From the NCBI RefSeq assembly GCF_009176545.1, contig NZ_VTOJ01000001.1, positions 2,356,001-2,420,000 of the forward strand: a DNA stretch of 64,000 nucleotides. The letters are read 5' to 3'. The DNA comes from Salinigranum salinum. Its GTDB lineage: Archaea; Halobacteriota; Halobacteria; Halobacteriales; Haloferacaceae. This document shows, piece by piece, positions 25,456 to 33,588 of this stretch. Within the stretch, counting starts at the first letter, position 1. Each line of letters starts with the position of its first letter. The notes under the pieces were generated by a model. It made no database searches and had not been told where the DNA came from. It worked only from the letters and a program-made list of their open reading frames with translations. The position numbers and the translations under genes are program-made.

Positions 25456-26874
25456 ATGGAGGCGCCGATCCCGGGTCGCTGGTCCGTCGACCAGGTGGGA
25501 GAGTTCGTCTGGACGGCCCCTGCGGTCGTCGACCTCCCACCGAACTCGGGGAGTGTCACGGTGCTCACGGTCGGGTTCGTCGCGTGCGGTGCGGCCGTGA
25601 TGGTGTACGCGTCGCTCTGGACGCGACGGTTGATCGAGTCGGTCGACCATCCTCCGGTTCGACGGACGTGGCGGGTCCTGTTCGGCCTCATGGTGTTCTT
25701 CGTGGTGGGGTATCTCGGGACGATCGCGCTCGTGTGGACGCGGAACCTCTGGGCGCTGGTTCCAGTGACGGGGGTGGTGTTCGGCGGCGGTGCGGTGTTC
25801 GTCCTCCTCGTCGTGCGGACGAGTCACGACACGGTCGATCGACTCGTCGAAACGACCGTCTCCCGTGAGTTCCTCAACGACGTCCTCGCGTCGATGGGCG
25901 ATGCGCTGTTGATCGTCTCTCGGGACGGGCGAGTCCAGGAAGCGAATCCGGCAGCCGGGAAGTTGTTCGGTCTCGAACCCGGGAAGCTCGTCGGACGGAC
26001 AGTCGACGACTTCTTCGTGGGCAATGCGGCCGCCATCGGCGTGGGGGACGACCCGGCCACGACGGACGGCGAAGCAACGGTCGTGACGGTGTCCGGTGAG
26101 ACGGTGCCGGTGCTGTACTCGGCGTCGACCCTCTCGGCCGACAGCCACGACGGGCGCGGCGTCGTCTGTATCGTCCGCGACATCACCGGCCGCAAACGCC
26201 GCGAGGAGGCGCTCAGACGTCAGAACGACCGACTGGACGAGTTCGCATCGGTGATCTCACACGACCTCCGGAACCCGCTCGGCATCGCACAGGGACACCT
26301 CGACCTCGCCCGTGAAACCGGGTCGACGGAACACTTCCGGACGGTCGACTGTGCGCTCGAACGGATCGAGTCGCTCGTCGACGGGCTGTTGCGGCTGGCG
26401 CGACAGGGACAGACCGTCGGCGAGAGCCGTCCCGTTCCGCTCGGCGAGGTGGTCGACGGGGCGTGGCGGACGGTCGAGACCGAGGAGGCGAGTCTCCGAG
26501 TGACCGGCGAACTCGGTTCCGTGGAGGCGGACGAGGACCGATTGCGTCAGGCGCTGGAAAACCTGTTCCGCAACGCCCTGGACCACGCCGGGAGCCGGGT
26601 CACCGTCACGGTGAGTCCCCTCGCTGACGCGCCGGGGTTCGCCGTCGAAGACGACGGCCCCGGCGTCCCCGCGGACGAGCGCGGGGACGTGTTCGACTAC
26701 GGCTACTCGACCGACGAAACAGGGACGGGGTTCGGCCTCGCGATCGTCCGGACCGTCGTCGAGGCCCACGGGTGGGACGTCTCGCTCACCGAGGGCGACG
26801 GCGGTGGGGCCAGATTCGAGATTCGGACGGCGGGGGCGTTCTCCGATCCGACGGGCGTCGAAGCCGCCGCCTGA
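25456..26874 (+). CDS. PAS-containing membrane sensor histidine kinase
   Basis: This 472-residue kinase has three hydrophobic helices in residues 35-125 and a PAS domain at about 140-255 (ALLIVSRDGRVQEANPAAG, ending IVRDITGRKRR). A HisKA helix follows with the phosphoacceptor H in VISHDLRNPLGIAQGH. The ATPase domain has the N box LFRNALDHA, G1 EDDGPGVP and G2 GTGFGLAIV. All catalytic motifs are intact. No response regulator is adjacent. The ATG at 25456 (MEAPIPGRW) was chosen since a TATA-like element lies 26-31 bases before it; a GTG at 25420 would add 12 residues inside the promoter repeats. Confidence 0.88.
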   Translation: MEAPIPGRWSVDQVGEFVWTAPAVVDLPPNSGSVTVLTVGFVACGAAVMVYASLWTRRLIESVDHPPVRRTWRVLFGLMVFFVVGYLGTIALVWTRNLWALVPVTGVVFGGGAVFVLLVVRTSHDTVDRLVETTVSREFLNDVLASMGDALLIVSRDGRVQEANPAAGKLFGLEPGKLVGRTVDDFFVGNAAAIGVGDDPATTDGEATVVTVSGETVPVLYSASTLSADSHDGRGVVCIVRDITGRKRREEALRRQNDRLDEFASVISHDLRNPLGIAQGHLDLARETGSTEHFRTVDCALERIESLVDGLLRLARQGQTVGESRPVPLGEVVDGAWRTVETEEASLRVTGELGSVEADEDRLRQALENLFRNALDHAGSRVTVTVSPLADAPGFAVEDDGPGVPADERGDVFDYGYSTDETGTGFGLAIVRTVVEAHGWDVSLTEGDGGGARFEIRTAGAFSDPTGVEAAA

Positions 26875-26904
26875 ACCGATCCCCGTGTCCGCGGGGGCGG
26901 TCGG

Positions 26905-27260
26905 TCACTGCGCGCCGAGCGCCGCCCGTTCGTCCTCGTCGAGTTCGAACCGATCGACCACGTCGTGGAGACTCTCACTCCGCTCCGACAGTCGGACGAC
27001 CGTCGATGTGATCTCGTCGGTCGCCCAGGTCTGTTCGTCGACGCCCGTGAGGAACGGCTAGGTCGGCGTCTTCGTCCCCTCGACCGAACTTCGCGCGTCC
27101 TCGTTCGTCGTCTCGTCGACTGACTGGTCGCGGTCGGTCTCTCGGCGAGGGTGGTGACGTCCGCGACGACCGCGCGGTCGTCGTCCACGGATCCGTCGCT
27201 CCCCCGGTCGATCGAGCCACCTCGCGCGCCGGGTGAACCGGTAGAACTCGGGAGATGCTC
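26905..27260 (-). pseudogene. Decayed chemotaxis transducer (methyl-accepting signalling domain remnant)
   Basis: Read leftwards, one frame gives DDRAVVADVTTLAERPTAT, close to the transducer motif GFAVVADEVRTLAERT. After a frameshift near 27120, the next frame gives DETTNEDARSSVEGTKTPT, then an in-frame TAG (27058-27060), then PFLTGVDEQTWATDEITSTV and a helical end DVVDRFELDEDERAALGAQ with a TGA at 26905. This last part matches the C-terminal end of haloarchaeal transducers. The conserved hairpin and the membrane or sensor parts are missing. The frameshift, the stop and the deletion show it is dead. It lies against the 3' end of the sensor kinase gene, suggesting a former neighbour. Confidence 0.7.
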
Positions 27261-27298
27261 GACGGGTGCGGTGGCAGCACGCCCGACCACGACTTCAC

Positions 27299-29653
27299 TC
27301 AGTCCGTCGTCGTGAGCGACTCCAGCAACCGGACGGCGGGTGCCTTCGCCAGCGGCTCGTTCGCGTTCCCGCAGTGGGGCGACTGGACGCAGGCGGGACA
27401 GCCGTCGTGACAGGAACAGCCGTCGATCAGCCGGGCGGTCCGCCGCATCAGCGCCGCCACGTCATCGTAGCCGCTCTCGGTCAGCCCCACCCCGCCGGGG
27501 TGGCCGTCGTAGATGAAGATCGTCGACCGGTCGGTGTGTGGGTGGTACGGCGTCGAGAGCCCGCCGATGTCGGCGCGGTCGCAGAGCAACTGCAACGGAA
27601 AGAGCGAGATCATTCCGTGCTCGGCGGCGTGGATCCCGCCGTTGAAGCCGGTCTCACTCCAGCGCTCGCGTATCTCGGCCTCGACGTCGAGCGGGACGGT
27701 GAAGTACAGCGCCTTCGTCCGCAGGGTGGTCTCGGGCAGGTCGAGCGTCTCCCGCCCGAGGGTCGTCCCCCGGCGTGCGTCGCGCCGCTCGTACCCCGTG
27801 ATTCGCTTGCGCATCGTCACCGTGGCGAAGGTGACCGCGTTGCCGTCCGCCGGGAGCGGCTTCGAGCGGTGGTCCCGCTCGACCGTGATCTCCTTGTCGT
27901 GGAGGACGCGGGTGTAGTAGTCGGCCCACGTCCGGTCGAGCGTCGCCACGTCGCGAGCGAGGTCCAGCTCCGTGACCTCGTACGTCGTCCCCTGGTGGTG
28001 GTAGATCGCGCCGGGGTGGGCGTCGCGGAGCGCGTCGTCGAACGCGAGCGAGGCGATCACCTCGTTCGACCGCCCGTCGAGCAGGTCGATCTCGCGGTCG
28101 GAGATGGTCCGCAGGCTCATCTCGTGCTGGGGGCTCCCTCCACCCGCGTACAGCCACCGCATCCCGTCGTCCGTCCCCCTGCGCTCCAGCCGTCCCGCCT
28201 CGGTGAGGTCGGCGACCACGTCGGGGAACGACGCGCCGAAGACCGCCTCGTCCGCCGGTGAGAGCCAGCTCTCGGCGGCGGCGCTGGCGACGTGGTCGGG
28301 GAGGAGGTAGTCGTTCGCGGGGTCGGTGACGGCCCGCTCCGGCTCTCCCGAGAAGAACTCCTCGGGTTCGCCCATCAGGTACTGGTCGAGCTGGTCCTCC
28401 CCGCCGACGAGGACGACGAGCGCGGGGTCGTCGCCGCGGCCCGCTCTACCGGCGCGCTGGTGGGTGGACATCCGCGTCCCGGGATAGCCGTCGAGCAGCA
28501 CGGCGTCGAGGCCGCCGACGTCGACGCCCACCTCCAGCGCGTTCGTCGACCACACGCCCCGGAGGTCGCCCGCGTGGAGGTCGGCCTCCAGCTGGCGACG
28601 GCGGTCGTGCGTGAGCGCGGCCTGGTACGCCGCGACCTGCCCGGCGAGGTCGAACTCCCCGCGTTCCCTGAGCGCCGAGGCGCTCTCCGTGGCGTACCGT
28701 TCGGCGGTCTGTCGCGCCCGGGTGAACGCGAGCGTCTGGTACCCCTTCGCCACGAGGTCGACGAGGAGGTTCTTCGTCTCGACGTGCGACGACCTGCGGC
28801 GACCGCTCCCCGATCCGCCGCCCGCGGTTTCGCTCGCACCCCCGCCCGCGTCCTCGTACTCCGGGGGGTTCCAGAACAGCCAGTGGCGCGGCCCCGTCCC
28901 CGACGTGTCCTCGTCGACCAGCGCGTACGACGGTTCGGGCTGACCCGTCACCCGCGCGGCGTGTTCGACCGGGTTGCCGATGGTGGCCGAGCAGCAGACG
29001 AACCGCGGCTCCGACCCGAACCGTTCGCACGCCCGCGAGAGCCGCCGGAGGACGAGCGCGACGTGACTCCCGAAGACGCCGCGGTACTGGTGGACCTCGT
29101 CGACGACGACCAGTTCCAGAGAGGAGAAGAGCCACTCCCACAGCCGGCCCGCGTGGGGGAGGAGGGCGTAGTGGACCATGTCGGGGTTCGAGAGGACGAA
29201 CGTGGGGCGACGGTCGCGGACCTCCCGTTTCTCGGTCTTGGAGAGCCGGCCCGTGTACTGGTCGACGGACACCCGGGAGCCGAAGCCCAGCCCGTGGGAG
29301 AGGTCCGACAGCGTCTCGGTCTGGTCCGCGATCAGCGCGTTCTGCGGACCGAGGTAGAGCGTACGACCGCCGTGGTCCATCGCGCGCTCGAACGCCGGGA
29401 CGGTGTACGCGAGGCTCTTACCCGACGCGGTCTGCGTGGCGAGCACCACGTTCTGCCCCGCGCGGACGGCCTCGATCGCCCGGGCCTGGTGGTCGTACAG
29501 CTCCTCGATCCCGCGGTCGGCGAGCGCCGATTCGAGCCGGGGTTCGAGGTCGACGCTCGTGAAGGAGGGGTCGCGACCGGGGATCGTCCGGTGGTCGCGG
29601 ATCTGTCCCCGGTAGTACGGGCGGTCGCGCAGCCACTCGATGAGGTCGTCCAC
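27299..29653 (-). CDS. DEAD/DEAH-box helicase, Hrq1/MrfA type with DUF1998
   Basis: This is a 784-residue superfamily 2 helicase. Motif I is TQTASGKSLAY, motif II VVDEVHQYRG, motif III SATI, and motif VI QRAGRAGRGDDP. The C-terminal region matches the DUF1998 zinc module: CSCHDGCPACVQSPHCGN supplies four or more metal cysteines. This layout is that of yeast Hrq1 and bacterial MrfA (YprA), 3'-5' DNA helicases that act in repair of crosslinks and mitomycin damage. The Gly/Ser-rich insert near residue 275 is a haloarchaeal loop. The gene is divergent from tfe with 143 bases between the starts. Confidence 0.9.
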   Translation of the reverse strand: MDDLIEWLRDRPYYRGQIRDHRTIPGRDPSFTSVDLEPRLESALADRGIEELYDHQARAIEAVRAGQNVVLATQTASGKSLAYTVPAFERAMDHGGRTLYLGPQNALIADQTETLSDLSHGLGFGSRVSVDQYTGRLSKTEKREVRDRRPTFVLSNPDMVHYALLPHAGRLWEWLFSSLELVVVDEVHQYRGVFGSHVALVLRRLSRACERFGSEPRFVCCSATIGNPVEHAARVTGQPEPSYALVDEDTSGTGPRHWLFWNPPEYEDAGGGASETAGGGSGSGRRRSSHVETKNLLVDLVAKGYQTLAFTRARQTAERYATESASALRERGEFDLAGQVAAYQAALTHDRRRQLEADLHAGDLRGVWSTNALEVGVDVGGLDAVLLDGYPGTRMSTHQRAGRAGRGDDPALVVLVGGEDQLDQYLMGEPEEFFSGEPERAVTDPANDYLLPDHVASAAAESWLSPADEAVFGASFPDVVADLTEAGRLERRGTDDGMRWLYAGGGSPQHEMSLRTISDREIDLLDGRSNEVIASLAFDDALRDAHPGAIYHHQGTTYEVTELDLARDVATLDRTWADYYTRVLHDKEITVERDHRSKPLPADGNAVTFATVTMRKRITGYERRDARRGTTLGRETLDLPETTLRTKALYFTVPLDVEAEIRERWSETGFNGGIHAAEHGMISLFPLQLLCDRADIGGLSTPYHPHTDRSTIFIYDGHPGGVGLTESGYDDVAALMRRTARLIDGCSCHDGCPACVQSPHCGNANEPLAKAPAVRLLESLTTTD

Positions 29654-29796
29654 GACCTCTCTGAGGCGTCGTCGGTTCTAACGGTTTGGGTCACGCGAGA
29701 CGAACACGGGACGGGCGGAATCGACGTCTGCCCCCGACGCGGCCAGCCACCACACATCCGGAACTTTGAAACGACTGACCGGCGGAGAGATACCCA

Positions 29797-30321
29797 ATGG
29801 CTTTTGAGGAGCTCTTGAACGATCCGGTCATCCAGAAGTACCTCCACGAACTGGTGGGACCGACGGGGATGCCGGTCGCTGCCGCACCGCCGGACGGGGA
29901 GGTGACCGACGAGGAACTCGCCGAGGAGCTCGGGCTCGAACTCAACGACGTGCGCCGGGCGCTGTTCATCCTCTACGAGAACGACCTCGCCTCCTACCGC
30001 CGGGTGCGCGACGAGGACTCGGGGTGGCTCACCTACCTCTGGACGTTCGAGTACGAGAACATTCCCGAGAACCTCGAAGAGGAGATGTACCGCCTGCTGG
30101 AGGCGCTGGACGCCCGGGAGGAGTACGAACGCACCCACGAGTTCTACCTCTGTGAGGTCTGTTCCTTACGATTCGAGTTCGGCGAGGCGATGGACTTCGG
30201 CTTCGAGTGTCCCGAGTGTGGCTCGCCGCTGGAGTCGATGGAGAACGGTCGCCTCGTCGAGGCGATGAACCGCCGCCTCGACGAACTCGAAGACGAACTC
30301 AACGTCGACGTGACCGGCTGA
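29797..30321 (+). CDS. tfe: Transcription factor E (TFE alpha)
   Basis: This 174-residue general transcription factor helps RNA polymerase open the promoter and stabilises the open complex. The N-terminal winged helix (about 1-95, including GLELNDVRRALFILYENDL) is followed by a linker helix and a zinc ribbon with CEVC and CPECG (residues about 120-145). Length and order agree with archaeal TFE. It overlaps the following gene by one base (TGA/ATG), the usual arrangement with the DUF2110 gene in haloarchaea. Confidence 0.96.
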   Translation: MAFEELLNDPVIQKYLHELVGPTGMPVAAAPPDGEVTDEELAEELGLELNDVRRALFILYENDLASYRRVRDEDSGWLTYLWTFEYENIPENLEEEMYRLLEALDAREEYERTHEFYLCEVCSLRFEFGEAMDFGFECPECGSPLESMENGRLVEAMNRRLDELEDELNVDVTG

Positions 30322-30992
30322 TGGTCGTCCTCGCAACGAAGTGTTACGTGCGGGGTGACGCCCGTCGCCGCGCGCTCGACGGGATGGACGCGATGCTCCG
30401 CGACGACCTCGGGGATCTGGCCGTCGAGTGGACCGTCGGCGTCCGCGACGACGACTTCGTCTCCGTGACGGTCACGGGCGACGACGAGACGGTCGCACGC
30501 AACCTCCTCCGCGAGCGGTGGGGCGAGGTGCCCTCCGACGGTCGCCTCGTCGAGGGCGAGACCTACACGGGGACGCTCGAATCGTGGGACGACGAGGGGT
30601 TCGTCCTCGACGCCGGGGCCCAGGTACGGATCCCGACCGCGGAACTCGGCCTCGGTCGTGGGAGCGCCGGACAGATCCGCGACCGCTTCGGACTCGTCCA
30701 GCACCTCCCTCTCGAATTCGTCTACGGCCAGCCCTCGCGGCTCGCCGACGCGGAACGCGACCGCCTGTACGACTGGTCGCGCGGCCAGGGGCGCGTCAAC
30801 GTGAACTCCACCACGAGGGGCGAGGCGCGCGCGACGGTCAACCGTGCGGGACACGCCGGAGACATCGTCACGGTCGAGCGGCTGGGACTCCTCGAACAGA
30901 GCATCGTCTGCGCCGAGGGGACCGACCCGCCGGGCCTCCTCGCGAGTATCGGCGGCTACCTTCCCGCGGAATTGAAGTGTGTCATCCCCTAG
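30321..30992 (+). CDS. DUF2110 family protein
   Basis: This 223-residue conserved archaeal protein is translationally coupled to tfe (start ATG overlaps the tfe stop). It opens MVVLATKCYVRGDARRRALD, has an alpha/beta N-terminal half, then a small beta domain (GTLESWDDEGFVLDAG) and a C-terminal segment (ARATVNRAGHAGDIVTVERL). The tight coupling with tfe suggests a transcription- or RNA-related role, but no activity is known and no catalytic motif is evident. The family name is recalled from the characteristic N-terminus and context. Confidence 0.82.
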   Translation: MVVLATKCYVRGDARRRALDGMDAMLRDDLGDLAVEWTVGVRDDDFVSVTVTGDDETVARNLLRERWGEVPSDGRLVEGETYTGTLESWDDEGFVLDAGAQVRIPTAELGLGRGSAGQIRDRFGLVQHLPLEFVYGQPSRLADAERDRLYDWSRGQGRVNVNSTTRGEARATVNRAGHAGDIVTVERLGLLEQSIVCAEGTDPPGLLASIGGYLPAELKCVIP

Positions 30993-31007
30993 AGTCGAGG
31001 GGAACCG

Positions 31008-31784
31008 ATGAATCGCCGCCATCTCCTCGCCTTCGCAGGGGTCGCCGTTCTCGCCCTGACGGCTGGCTGCTTCGGCCCCGGGGCGATCTCCGACGAGCAG
31101 CTGGATCAGGAACCCGCCGAGCCGTACGCCTGGGACAGCGGCCGTGACGTCCACATCGCCATCCAGACCGACTCGTCGTTCCGGGCGGTGTACAACGTCT
31201 CGGGCGAGAGCATCGAGCTGTTCAGACGCGACGGCTTCGGCGGTCGGAACCCGCTGAACGTCCGGGCCGTCAGGTATCGGTACCCCAACGGGACGGTCGT
31301 CTCGGGAGCGGAGTTCGAGGCGCGCGGGGGTGAGATCGACCGCTCGCGCGAGACCGTCACGGTGACGTTCCCCGACGGGGGCGAGGGTGGAAAGCTGGCG
31401 TTCACCGCGGGTGCGACCCCGAAACGGTTCAGTCTCCCCGTCTTCGTCGAGGGGTCGTACGAGGTCGTCCTCCCGCCGAACCGTCGCATCGACATCCCCG
31501 TCTTCGGGTCGGTCTCTCCGCGTGGGTCCTCCGCGGAGACCATCGACGGGCAGACCCACATCCGCTGGGAGGAGGTGACCTCGCGCGGGATCACCGTCCA
31601 GTACTACCTCCAGCGTGATATCCCGATCTTCGGCGCGATCGCCGCCGTCTCGATCGTGATCGGCCTCGGGGGGGCGTACTACTACAAGCGCCAGATCGAC
31701 CGACTGCGGGAACTGCGCGAGGAGATGGGGCTCGACGTCGAGGTCGAAGAGAAGGACGACGGCCCGCCGCCGGGGATGCGGTGA
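31008..31784 (+). CDS. DUF5803-like membrane lipoprotein
   Basis: This 258-residue protein has a signal peptide with lipobox C21 (VLALTAGCFG). A beta-rich extracellular part (about 35-205) is followed by one membrane helix (about 210-230, FGAIAAVSIVIGLGGAYYY), then a short charged cytosolic coiled segment. The double anchoring (lipid and C-terminal helix) is typical of the haloarchaeal DUF5803 group, recalled from context after tfe-DUF2110. Function is unknown. Confidence 0.8.
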   Translation: MNRRHLLAFAGVAVLALTAGCFGPGAISDEQLDQEPAEPYAWDSGRDVHIAIQTDSSFRAVYNVSGESIELFRRDGFGGRNPLNVRAVRYRYPNGTVVSGAEFEARGGEIDRSRETVTVTFPDGGEGGKLAFTAGATPKRFSLPVFVEGSYEVVLPPNRRIDIPVFGSVSPRGSSAETIDGQTHIRWEEVTSRGITVQYYLQRDIPIFGAIAAVSIVIGLGGAYYYKRQIDRLRELREEMGLDVEVEEKDDGPPPGMR

Positions 31785-32244
31785 GGTGCACGGGACGCGC
31801 CGACTCCCGTGTCCGCGTGCAGACGGAGCATCACCCGACACACGGTGAGTGGACCGACGACGGTGGGAGAAGCCAACTACGACAGGAGGGTGCCTGCACG
31901 TCGACCCGGGGGGAGTGAGGGGGGACGAGCCGAACGTGGCTTCTCCCGCTCTCCCATGGTCGAGTGACAAAATAAGTATTTGTCATTTGATGGGTGACAG
32001 CACGGCTCACGACGAGCGGAGAGCATCTGCGTCTATCGAAGAAAACGGGTCGGTTCGTCACGGACTGTTCCGGCGAACGCTCCGACTCCTCGCGTGTCAC
32101 CGATACACTCACAAACTGTTTTCAGACCGTGTTTCGTCCGGGCGAACATGCCCGAACCGGGGCCCCCCGTCGATCCGTTGTCTCGCTCCGATCAGTCCGC
32201 CTCTCCGCCACCTTCTGACACACACGTGTCCTGCATTTCGGACG
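31785..32244. other. 460-base gap with AT-rich palindrome, no gene supported
   Basis: This stretch is less GC-rich and has unusual composition for the window. Open frames exist on both strands (for example a 74-codon frame at 31994-32218), but their products are rich in Cys, Arg, Thr and Ser, not acidic, and none looks conserved. The only clear structure is the inverted repeat at 31965-31985. It may be the long upstream region of the TrmB gene or the remains of lost DNA. Confidence 0.4.
31965..31985. promoter_or_regulatory. Inverted repeat TGACAAA-N7-TTTGTCA
   Basis: This is a perfect 7-7-7 inverted repeat whose centre (ATAAGTA) is TATA-like on both strands. It lies 260 bases before the chosen TrmB start, and only 5 bases before an in-frame ATG at 31990. 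It looks like a promoter-operator; which transcript it serves is unclear. Confidence 0.45.
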
Positions 32245-32586
32245 TTGACCACTGACGACGTCGGCACGGAGGCGATCGAACAGCTCACGGAACTCGGACT
32301 CGGCCTGTACGCCGCCCGGACGTTCGTCGCTCTCGTCGCCCTGTCGGGAGGGACGGCCGTCGACGTGAGTCGGGTGGTCGACGTCCCGCGTACCCGCGTC
32401 TACGACGCTGCCGAGGAGCTGGCCGACCAGGACCTCATCCGTGTCGACGACTCGACCCCACAGCGGTTCTCGCCGGTCGACGGCGACGAGGCCGCCGAGC
32501 GACTCCTCGACGACTACCGGACCCGGGTGGAGACCCTCCGATCCGCGCTGGCCGCGCTGGAGGACGACCGGCACCGGATCGGCTGA
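32245..32586 (+). CDS. TrmB-family transcription regulator (DNA-binding domain only)
   Basis: This 113-residue protein is a single TrmB winged helix: LTELGLGLYAARTFVALVAL, VDVSRVVDVPRTRVYDAAEE and a LIRVDD wing, followed by a C-terminal helix that probably dimerises. The sugar-binding domain of full TrmB proteins is missing, as in many haloarchaeal short TrmB regulators. The start is uncertain: TTG at 32245 gives the family N-terminus (TTDDVGTEAIEQL), while an in-frame ATG at 31990 would add 85 residues of atypical composition. Its target is unknown. Confidence 0.75.
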   Translation: MTTDDVGTEAIEQLTELGLGLYAARTFVALVALSGGTAVDVSRVVDVPRTRVYDAAEELADQDLIRVDDSTPQRFSPVDGDEAAERLLDDYRTRVETLRSALAALEDDRHRIG

Positions 32587-32656
32587 TTCGGCGCTCCTCC
32601 GTGTGGCGGTCACCCGCCGCCTCCTGCTTTTTGTATCGGGGGTTCCTAGACGATCT

Positions 32657-33355
32657 ATGCGAGTGGCCCTCGTGACCGTCGGTGACGAACTCCTCGCGGG
32701 CGACACGGTGAACACGAACGCGACGTGGCTCTGTGAACAGCTCACGAGCCGTGGCGTCGACGTCGAACGCGTCACCACGCTCCCCGACCGCGTGGCGGAC
32801 ATCGCCCGCGTCGTCAACGAGTACCGCGCCGAGTACGACGCCGTCGTCGTCACCGGCGGGCTCGGACCCACCCACGACGACGTGACGATGGAGGGGGTCG
32901 CCGCCGCGGTCGGCCGGTCGGTGGAGCAGCACGACGAGGCGCTCGAGTGGCTCACGACCCACGGCGGATACCAGGCGGCCGACCTCGTCGAGGGGACGAC
33001 ACATCTCCCTGCAGGCGCACGAATGCTCCCGAACCGCGAGGGCGTCGCGCCGGGCGCGGTCGTCGAGTCGGTGTACGTCCTCCCGGGCGTCCCGGCCGAG
33101 ATGAAGACCATGTTCGAGGAGATCGCCGACGAGTTCGCGGGCGAACGCACCTACACGGTGGTCGTCGAGACACCCGACCCCGAGTCGTCGCTCATCCCGG
33201 TGATGGAGGCGGTCCAGGAGCGGTTCGCGGTGCGGATCGGCTCGTACCCCGGCGACTCCGTCCGACTGAAGCTCTCGGCGGCGAGCGAGGAGGAGGTGTC
33301 GGCGGCGGCGGCGTGGCTCCGCGAACAGGTCACACCGATGGACGAGGAGGCGTAG
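32657..33355 (+). CDS. CinA/MoaB-like domain protein (molybdopterin-binding fold)
   Basis: This 232-residue protein has the N-terminal domain of competence/damage-inducible protein A: MRVALVTVGDELLAGDTVNT, VVVTGGLGPTHDDVT and the VLPGVPAEMKTMFEE segment. The C-terminal NMN deamidase domain of bacterial CinA is absent, as is usual in archaea. Members of this group are linked to pyridine nucleotide salvage or ADP-ribose pyrophosphatase activity; the archaeal role is not proven. It sits two genes before a second nucleotide-cofactor gene (33589). Confidence 0.88.
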   Translation: MRVALVTVGDELLAGDTVNTNATWLCEQLTSRGVDVERVTTLPDRVADIARVVNEYRAEYDAVVVTGGLGPTHDDVTMEGVAAAVGRSVEQHDEALEWLTTHGGYQAADLVEGTTHLPAGARMLPNREGVAPGAVVESVYVLPGVPAEMKTMFEEIADEFAGERTYTVVVETPDPESSLIPVMEAVQERFAVRIGSYPGDSVRLKLSAASEEEVSAAAAWLREQVTPMDEEA

Positions 33356-33369
33356 TCGGCGACCGAGTG

Positions 33370-33492
33370 TCAGCGACCGAGATAGAGCAGCCACGCGGCG
33401 GTGACGAGCAGGCTCGCGATCAACACGGCTGCGCCCGTCGCGCCGATGGGCAACACGGTCTCCGCGGCCTCCTGGAGCACGACAGCGTTCAT
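33370..33492 (-). CDS. 40-residue single-helix membrane microprotein
   Basis: From the ATG at 33492 the product starts MNAVVLQEAAETVLPIG and then forms one hydrophobic helix (about 17-36) ending LLYLGR. It is placed between two conserved genes, opposite in strand, 14 bases after the CinA-like gene stop. The clean start, one membrane helix and conventional codon use make it a plausible small membrane protein; function is unknown. Confidence 0.6.
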   Translation of the reverse strand: MNAVVLQEAAETVLPIGATGAAVLIASLLVTAAWLLYLGR

Positions 33493-33588
33493 ACCCGATG
33501 CGTCCGACCGCCCCGGCATAACCGTGGCGATTCCGGCGACCGCGGACGAGTCCGCGCCCTTTTGACCGCACACCCACAATCGCCAGCT

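Noticed and set aside
31849..32244. N-terminal extension of the TrmB-type gene from an upstream start
   Set aside because: The extra residues are rich in Cys, Arg and His and unlike any TrmB N-terminus; the regulator domain starts at about 32245.
31785..32244. Insertion-sequence remnant in the unusual-composition gap
   Set aside because: No transposase-like translation and no flanking direct repeats were seen; the inverted repeat at 31965-31985 is too short and too close for terminal repeats.
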